DNA of 64,000 nt from Hymenobacter wooponensis (GTDB lineage Bacteria; Bacteroidota; Bacteroidia; Cytophagales; Hymenobacteraceae): contig NZ_SRKZ01000006.1 of NCBI RefSeq assembly GCF_004745865.1, forward strand, positions 124,001 through 188,000. Reading direction: 5' to 3'. The notes under the pieces were generated by a model. The model did not search any database. It was not told the DNA's origin and saw nothing but the letters and a program-made list of their open reading frames with translations. Positions 59,204 through 64,000 of the stretch are shown piece after piece. The position numbers and the translations under genes are program-made. Each line of letters opens with the position of its first letter. Positions within the stretch are counted from its first letter, which is position 1.

Positions 59204-60787
59204 TTACTTAGAAGCGTATACTGCCGACAGGTCTTTGGCAACCTGACGGATGGCACCGGTAACGGTGTCGTCCAGCTTGCCAGCCTTCAGTGCCTGCAGC
59301 ACCTCGGGGTGACGAGTGTTCATTACTTGCACGAACTCCTTCTCGAACTCACGCACCTTGCTTACAGGCACTTGGTCGAGCAGACCGTTGGTAGCGGCGT
59401 AGATTACCGCTACCTGATCCTCTACCTTCTGAGGCGAGAACTGAGGCTGCTTCAGAATTTCGAGGTTACGACGGCCACGCTCAATGGTGAGCTTGGTCGA
59501 AGCGTCAAGGTCAGAGCCGAACTTGGCGAAGGCCTCCAGCTCACGGAACTGAGCCTGGTCGAGCTTCAGCGTGCCCGATACCTTCTTCATCGACTTGATC
59601 TGCGCGTTACCACCTACGCGCGATACCGAGATACCTACGTTGATGGCGGGGCGGATACCCGAGTTGAAGAGGTTGGTCTCGAGGAAGATCTGACCGTCCG
59701 TAATCGAAATTACGTTCGTGGGGATGTACGCTGAAACGTCACCAGCCTGGGTTTCGATGAGCGGCAGAGCCGTCAGCGAACCACCACCTTTTACCAAGTG
59801 CTTGATGCTCTCTGGTAGGTCGTTCATGTCGCGAGCGATAGTGTCCGAAGCGTTGATCTTCGCGGCACGCTCTAGCAGGCGGCTGTGCAGGTAGAATACG
59901 TCACCGGGGTAAGCCTCACGTCCGGGAGGACGACGCAACAACAGCGACACCTCGCGGTAGGCCACAGCCTGCTTCGACAAGTCATCGTATACTACTAGGG
60001 CCGGACGGCCGGTATCGCGGAAGAACTCGCCGATGGCAGCACCCGTGAAGGGAGCAAAGAACTGCATGGGAGCAGGGTCAGAAGCCGAAGCCGACACTAC
60101 TACGGTGTAGTCCATGGCACCACCTTTGGTCAGGGCGTTTACTACCTGAGCTACCGTAGATGCTTTCTGGCCTACGGCTACGTAGATGCAGAAAACTGGC
60201 TCGCCGCGGTCGTAGAACTCGCGCTGGTTCAGGATGGTGTCGATAGCTACCGTTGACTTACCCGTCTGACGGTCGCCGATGATCAGTTCGCGCTGACCAC
60301 GGCCGATTGGAATCATGGCGTCGATAGCCTTGATACCCGTCTGCATGGGCTCGTTTACGGGCTGGCGGTAGATTACACCAGGAGCCTTACGCTCTAGGGG
60401 CATATCGTACAGCTCACCAGCAATGGGGCCGCGGCCGTCGATGGCCTGGCCCAGCGTGTTTACCACGCGGCCTACGATGCCTTCGCCAACCTTGATAGAA
60501 GCAATTTTATTGGTACGACGTACCGTTGCGCCTTCCCGGATATCGGAGTAGTCGCCGAGCATTACGGCACCTACGTTATCTTCTTCCAGGTTAAGCACGA
60601 GGGCCTGCAGGCCATTTTCAAATTCGAGCAATTCCCCCGACTGGGCTTTGCCCAGACCGTAGATGCGGGCTACACCGTCACCTACCTGCAGAACCGTACC
60701 AACCTCTTCGAGTTCGGCTTCGGTTTTGAAGTTAGACAGCTGCTCCCGCAGAATGGCGGATACTTCATCCGGACGTACTTCTGCCAT
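59204..60787 (-). CDS. atpA: F1Fo ATP synthase alpha subunit
   Basis: This is the regulatory nucleotide-binding subunit of F1. The 527-residue protein has the P-loop region GDRQTGKSTVAIDTIL at about residues 170-185, PVFCIYVAVGQKASTVAQVV, ALVVYDDLSKQAVAYREVSL with LLRRPPGREAYPGDVFYLHS, and the C-terminal helical domain with DLDASTKLTIERG. Length and motifs are typical. It lies between atpH, five bases upstream, and atpG. Confidence 0.98.
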   Translation of the reverse strand: MAEVRPDEVSAILREQLSNFKTEAELEEVGTVLQVGDGVARIYGLGKAQSGELLEFENGLQALVLNLEEDNVGAVMLGDYSDIREGATVRRTNKIASIKVGEGIVGRVVNTLGQAIDGRGPIAGELYDMPLERKAPGVIYRQPVNEPMQTGIKAIDAMIPIGRGQRELIIGDRQTGKSTVAIDTILNQREFYDRGEPVFCIYVAVGQKASTVAQVVNALTKGGAMDYTVVVSASASDPAPMQFFAPFTGAAIGEFFRDTGRPALVVYDDLSKQAVAYREVSLLLRRPPGREAYPGDVFYLHSRLLERAAKINASDTIARDMNDLPESIKHLVKGGGSLTALPLIETQAGDVSAYIPTNVISITDGQIFLETNLFNSGIRPAINVGISVSRVGGNAQIKSMKKVSGTLKLDQAQFRELEAFAKFGSDLDASTKLTIERGRRNLEILKQPQFSPQKVEDQVAVIYAATNGLLDQVPVSKVREFEKEFVQVMNTRHPEVLQALKAGKLDDTVTGAIRQVAKDLSAVYASK

Positions 60788-60792
60788 GACGC

Positions 60793-61353
60793 TTATAGTT
60801 GAGATTGGTAGGGGTTCTTCGAGAATTCGGTGCGCAGCTTGCGCAACCGGTAACTAACCGAGTCATCGATGAGCCGGTCGCCCACGCGCAGCACGAAGCC
60901 GCCAATGAGTTCCGGATCAATTTTCTCGGTGAGCGTGACTTGCTGTAGGCCAGTTTGCTGGCGAACCAGGTTGGTTACTTGCAAGCGGGTGATGGCGTTG
61001 AGTGGCATAGCGGTAGTTACCTCAGCCAGCTGCACGCCACGCAGCAGATTGTATTGGGTAAGAAACTCAGCACCGATGTATTCCAGGGCGCTTTCGCGGT
61101 TTTTCTGCGTGATGATGGTAAAGAACTTCTCTGTGAGGTTCGATACCTTACCGCCGAACACGGCGTGCAGAATAGCCAGTTTCTTGTCGTGCTTGACGAT
61201 GGGGTTGCGCAGCAATAAGCGCAGATCCCGGTTCTCGCTCAACACCTTGTTGAACAAGTCCATGTCCTGCTTTACTTGCTCCAGCGTACCCTGCTCCTCG
61301 GCCAAATCAAGCAAAGACTTGGCATAGCGGGAGGCAACTCGTAGTTCAGACAT
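60793..61353 (-). CDS. atpH: F1Fo ATP synthase delta subunit
   Basis: The delta subunit joins F1 to the b-type stator. The 186-residue protein shows the N-terminal helices (VASRYAKSLLDLAEEQGTLE, KVLSENRDLRLLLRNPIVKH) and the C-terminal segment with DPELIGGFVLRVGDRLIDDS, the family hallmark. It ends five bases before atpA. Confidence 0.95.
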   Translation of the reverse strand: MSELRVASRYAKSLLDLAEEQGTLEQVKQDMDLFNKVLSENRDLRLLLRNPIVKHDKKLAILHAVFGGKVSNLTEKFFTIITQKNRESALEYIGAEFLTQYNLLRGVQLAEVTTAMPLNAITRLQVTNLVRQQTGLQQVTLTEKIDPELIGGFVLRVGDRLIDDSVSYRLRKLRTEFSKNPYQSQL

Positions 61354-61360
61354 TCTTGTA

Positions 61361-61439
61361 GGAGTTAGGAGCTAGGAGTTAGGAGCCAGAAGAAAAACCG
61401 CCGCGGGCTTGCCTCTACTAGCTTCTAGCTCCTGACTTC
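61361..61439. repeat. intercistronic hairpin with GGAGCTAGGAG / CTTCTAGCTCC words
   Basis: The left part repeats GGAGTTAGGAGCTAGGAGTT and ends GGAGCCAGAAG. The right part reads CTTCTAGCTCCTGACTTCT. The arms pair with one mismatch over 11 bases across a 27-base loop. It separates atpF from atpH. Confidence 0.55.
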
Positions 61440-61937
61440 TTAGTTCAGTTTTACTTCCTGCAGATACGAGTCCACGAGTTGCTGCTGAGCCGGCTGGTCA
61501 GTCAGTTCACGGCGCAGGATGCGCTCCGCGATATCGATGGAGAGCTTGGCGGCGGTGCCTTTCACCTCAGCCAAGGCTGCGTTTTTCTCGTTCTGAATGG
61601 CTTCGCGAGCTTGCTCAATCATGCGGGCACCTTCTTCGGTAGCCTTGGTTTTGGCTTGCTCGATCAGCTGATTGGATACAGCGGTGGCTTCTTTCAGAAT
61701 CCGGTCGCGCTCCAAACGGGCTTCAGCTAACAACTTCTCGTTGCCAGCTTTCAGTTCCTGCATTTCCAGCTTGGCCTGGTCGGCCATGCGCAGGGCACCT
61801 TCGATTGAGCTTTCACGCTCTTTCAAAGAAGAAAGGATGGGCTTCCAGGCAAACGTGCGCAGCAACAGCAGCACGATACCGAAAATCACCACCTGCCAGA
61901 AAATCAGGCCTAATTCGGGATTTACTATGGGAGGCAT
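61440..61937 (-). CDS. atpF: F1Fo ATP synthase b subunit
   Basis: The b subunit is the peripheral stalk. The 165-residue protein has one N-terminal membrane helix (LIFWQVVIFGIVLLLLRTFA) followed by a long charged helix (KLEMQELKAGNEKLLAEARL, then ALAEVKGTAAKLSIDIAERI). This is the standard layout and length. It lies between atpE and atpH. Confidence 0.96.
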   Translation of the reverse strand: MPPIVNPELGLIFWQVVIFGIVLLLLRTFAWKPILSSLKERESSIEGALRMADQAKLEMQELKAGNEKLLAEARLERDRILKEATAVSNQLIEQAKTKATEEGARMIEQAREAIQNEKNAALAEVKGTAAKLSIDIAERILRRELTDQPAQQQLVDSYLQEVKLN

Positions 61938-62027
61938 GAGATAGAAGTGAGTAGTGAATACTATTACTCAAAATGGCGGCTGAGCAGTGTGGCCTAGGCC
62001 AGTGTTACTCAGTACCAGAAAGCCAAG

Positions 62028-62071
62028 GCAGCCCGCTGCGCCGTGCGCTGAAGCGACGCGCAGCGGGCTGC
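62028..62071 (-). promoter_or_regulatory. intercistronic stem-loop between atpE and atpF
   Basis: Perfect 13-bp arms GCAGCCCGCTGCG (62028-62040) and CGCAGCGGGCTGC (62059-62071) have an 18-base loop that can pair further. No T-run follows on the minus strand, so it looks like an mRNA-processing or stability element downstream of atpE, not a terminator. Confidence 0.55.
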
Positions 62072-62090
62072 TCCTGTACTATCTCAATGC

Positions 62091-62351
62091 TTACAGATTA
62101 AACGAAATCAGCAAGCAAACTACTACTGCGAACAGAGCCAGACCTTCGATCAGAGCCGCTACGATTAGCATGGCAGTTTGGATTTTGCCTGAAGCTTCTG
62201 GCTGACGGCCAATGGCTTCCATAGCCTGACCACCGATACGACCGATGCCCAGACCGGCACCCAAAGCAACCAGACCAGCACCAATAGCAGCACCGAATAC
62301 GGCCAGACCAGCGGAATTAGTAATGGCCTGCAACAACAGAGAAAGAAGCAT
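62091..62351 (-). CDS. atpE: F1Fo ATP synthase c subunit
   Basis: The c subunit forms the rotor ring. The 86-residue protein has two helices: the first with the glycine motif ALGAGLGIGRIGGQAMEAIG, a polar loop RQPEASGKIQ, and the second with the ion-binding glutamate in LIVAALIEGLALFAVVVCLL. The residues around the glutamate (EGLALF) lack the Ser/Thr/Tyr ligands of sodium-type rings, so proton coupling is likely. It lies between atpB and atpF. Confidence 0.97.
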   Translation of the reverse strand: MLLSLLLQAITNSAGLAVFGAAIGAGLVALGAGLGIGRIGGQAMEAIGRQPEASGKIQTAMLIVAALIEGLALFAVVVCLLISFNL

Positions 62352-62404
62352 AAAACAAAGGTTTGGGGAAGTGAAAAACGAAAAAATCAGGAGGGGAAAA
62401 CTAC

Positions 62405-63460
62405 TTAGTGTGCAGCGTGGGCGTTATCAGCGCCGTCGCCACCACCCATTTGGTAATCAGCATCATGGTGCTCTTCAACTGCGCCACCAATGTACATGGC
62501 CGTCAGCAGCGTGAAGATGTAGGCCTGTAGAATAGCCACCAGCAGCTCCAGCATGTTGATGAACAAACCGAAGGCGATTGACACCGGGCTAACTGCGACG
62601 CTCTTGAAGATGAAGATGAGCGAGATAAAGCTCAGGATTACAATGTGGCCCGCCGTGATGTTAGCGAACAAACGAACCATCAGGGAGAACGGCTTTACGA
62701 AGATGCCGATAACCTCCACGGGAATCATGATGGGCAACAGAGCCTTCGGTACGCCGGGCGTAGCGAAAATGTGGTGCCAGTAGTTTTTGTTGGAGCTAAA
62801 CAGCGTCACCAGCAGCGTGATAACGGCCATGGTAAGCGTCACGGCAATGTTGCCGGTCAGGTTAGCGGCACCGGGCAGGAGGCCCAACAGGTTGTTAAAC
62901 CAAATGAAGAAGAACACCGTCAGCAGATACGGCATGTAACGCTCGTACTTCGGTCCGATAGACTTCTTGGCCACCTCGTCGCGGATGAATACGATCAGAG
63001 GTTCGAAGAACGACTGAATACCACGAGGAGCACCAGTGCCGCGCTTAGCGTACCCACGAGCTACTGCCGTGAACACCAGCAGCAGAATAGCGGCGCTTAG
63101 CATCAGTGAGGCTACGTTCTTGGTAATAGAGAAGTCGTACACCTTGCCACCATCTTCTGCCTCTAGCTTTTCGTGCTCCAGTTTCAGGCCATCATACACC
63201 TTGCCCTCGGCGAGGTTACGCGACGAAAACACGGAAACACCTTTGCCAGGACGGAAGGCAATAACGGGCAGGTAGGTGGTGAAATGATCGTTGTCGGTGG
63301 AGAACCAGTGCCACTCGTGCGAATCACCAATGTGGTGCAGAATCATGTCGCCGGGACGGAACTCCTCCGTCTTGGCACCCTCCGCGGCAGCGGAGCCATG
63401 CTCTTGAGCAAAAACGGGAAGCGAAAGAATGCAAAAGAGAGCTATCAGTAAACGCTTCAT
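62405..63460 (-). CDS. atpB: F1Fo ATP synthase a subunit
   Basis: The a subunit is the proton channel. The 351-residue protein begins with a signal peptide (MKRLLIALFCILSLPVFAQE) and a periplasmic domain of about 110 residues, a Bacteroidota feature. The membrane part has YLLTVFFFIWFNNLLGLLPG, the essential arginine in LMVRLFANITAGHIVILSF, and LLVAILQAYIFTLLTAMYIG. The tail is His- and Asp-rich. It is the first complete structural gene of the operon before atpE. Confidence 0.96.
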   Translation of the reverse strand: MKRLLIALFCILSLPVFAQEHGSAAAEGAKTEEFRPGDMILHHIGDSHEWHWFSTDNDHFTTYLPVIAFRPGKGVSVFSSRNLAEGKVYDGLKLEHEKLEAEDGGKVYDFSITKNVASLMLSAAILLLVFTAVARGYAKRGTGAPRGIQSFFEPLIVFIRDEVAKKSIGPKYERYMPYLLTVFFFIWFNNLLGLLPGAANLTGNIAVTLTMAVITLLVTLFSSNKNYWHHIFATPGVPKALLPIMIPVEVIGIFVKPFSLMVRLFANITAGHIVILSFISLIFIFKSVAVSPVSIAFGLFINMLELLVAILQAYIFTLLTAMYIGGAVEEHHDADYQMGGGDGADNAHAAH

Positions 63461-63493
63461 TCAGTGGGATTTAGGGTGGGCTTCACAAAAAAC

Positions 63494-63901
63494 TCATTTT
63501 GTGGTTTCACCCGGTTTTGAAAACGGGCGCAAGTTACTCAGAACGCTCCAGACTTCAAACCCAGCAAAGAGAAAATACAGGACGAAGAAGCTCCCTAGGA
63601 AGGCCCAGCGGGCGTCGCCTTCTTTCCCTCCTCCCTTAAAAAGGTACACTAGCACCAGTACCAGCGATAAAAGTAGCCGCACAACCATGGTGCCGAAGTA
63701 GGCCACTAAAAAATTATCGGGGTTCGCCTGCACCAGCTTTGCCGTCACCCGATAAGTCAGGAAGGTGAGTACGGCGAAGAAGGCAAATGTGTAAGGCGTG
63801 AACGGATGGATGATGCGCGGCCCAAACTGGCTGTGCAGCGCATACAACACAAAACCGATCAGTAGGCAGAAAATCAGGTAAGAGCGAAGAAATGCTTTCA
63901 C
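63494..63901 (-). CDS. small membrane protein of the atp operon (AtpI-like position)
   Basis: The 135-residue protein has four helices (YLIFCLLIGFVLYALH, YTFAFFAVLTFLTYRV, GTMVVRLLLSLVLVLVYLF and FLGSFFVLYFLFAGFEVWSV). It sits directly upstream of atpB, where ATP synthase subunit I or an unnamed Bacteroidota protein is usually found. The helix MVVRLLLSLVLV resembles subunit I. A role in assembling the c ring is inferred from position only. Confidence 0.65.
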   Translation of the reverse strand: MKAFLRSYLIFCLLIGFVLYALHSQFGPRIIHPFTPYTFAFFAVLTFLTYRVTAKLVQANPDNFLVAYFGTMVVRLLLSLVLVLVYLFKGGGKEGDARWAFLGSFFVLYFLFAGFEVWSVLSNLRPFSKPGETTK

Positions 63902-63909
63902 GGGCGAGG

Positions 63910-64000
63910 CTATTGATCTTTCGTGACGGAGCGAATCACATTATATAAGGCGGCGAACAGGCCTAGCAGCATCAGGGCCACCGTAAACCAGGGCGTTTTG
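63910..64000 (-). CDS. AtpZ/AtpI-family protein, cut by the window end
   Basis: Only the last 30 codons lie in the window. They read TPWFTVALMLLGLFAALYNV then IRSVTKDQ and stop at 63910. The pattern (PWFTVALMLLGLFAAL, then NVIR) fits the second helix of AtpZ/AtpI-type accessory proteins that precede ATP synthase genes. The stop is eight bases before the next start, as in an operon. Bases beyond 64000 are needed to confirm the N-terminal half. Confidence 0.7.
   Translation of the reverse strand, partial: KTPWFTVALMLLGLFAALYNVIRSVTKDQ

Noticed and set aside
59117..61439. Possible CRISPR-like or tandem repeat arrays in the atp operon
   Set aside because: The word repeats are irregular, without spacers of even length, and each region has only one hairpin.

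Overview
The window reads as chromosomal DNA of a Hymenobacter-like member of the Bacteroidota (Cytophagales). The evidence is a moderately GC-rich composition, a MurF-alanine racemase fusion, a C-terminal type IX secretion sorting domain, DUF5686, DUF4834, DUF4230 and CarboxypepD_reg proteins, an ATP synthase operon without beta and epsilon genes, and promoters with the Bacteroidota -7 element TAnnTTTG instead of strong ribosome binding sites. No phage, insertion sequence, rRNA or CRISPR array was seen. One tRNA gene (Thr, CGT) is present. Genome identity is inferred, not searched.

Layout. 1-3 kb: a 5'-truncated TPR sensor histidine kinase, an alpha/beta hydrolase and an RsmI-like methyltransferase. 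3-5.6 kb: feoAB ferrous iron uptake on the minus strand. 5.8-9 kb: a CarboxypepD_reg secreted protein, an OmpA-like lipoprotein and a hydrolase lacking its nucleophile serine. 9.5-16 kb: murF-alr, a RarD-like exporter and a YfhO membrane protein. 16-25.5 kb: a D-cysteine desulfhydrase-like enzyme, a GT-C membrane protein, DUF4230, RecX, two Tat-exported ferritin-like proteins, a DUF5686 protein, DUF4834 and an FkbM methyltransferase. 25.5-30 kb: small envelope and hypothetical genes, tRNA-Thr, an NlpC/P60 hydrolase, a YkvA-like protein and an unusual acyl-carrier-like protein. 30-37 kb: a complete TetR-TolC-MFP-RND efflux operon with a candidate operator. 37-45 kb: ispF, two tandem M28 peptidases, a LutB-like iron-sulfur protein, a channel-like membrane protein and serine dehydratase. 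45-57 kb: a large FG-GAP/malectin secreted protein, a putative zinc protease, MsrB, a lipoprotein, the NAD(P)HX repair enzyme, a UbiA-like protein, DUF6766, pyrophosphatase and a PafA-type phosphatase. 57-64 kb: a HAD hydrolase and the atp operon, with the AtpZ-like gene cut by the window end.

Most of the coding content is ordinary core genome. The signals that known gene families do not explain are at the DNA level. First, the heptamer GGCCTAG/CTAGGCC, usually as ASTGGCCTAG, recurs far more often than chance, in genes and between them. Second, a roughly 100-bp palindromic intergenic repeat family carries this motif in its loop. Third, a separate family of word-like intergenic hairpins occurs. 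Fourth, there are very long perfect bidirectional terminator palindromes, one of which overlaps the tRNA 3' end. Protein-level oddities are the serine-less hydrolase, an acyl-carrier-like protein with threonine at the phosphopantetheine site, and an orphan LutB.
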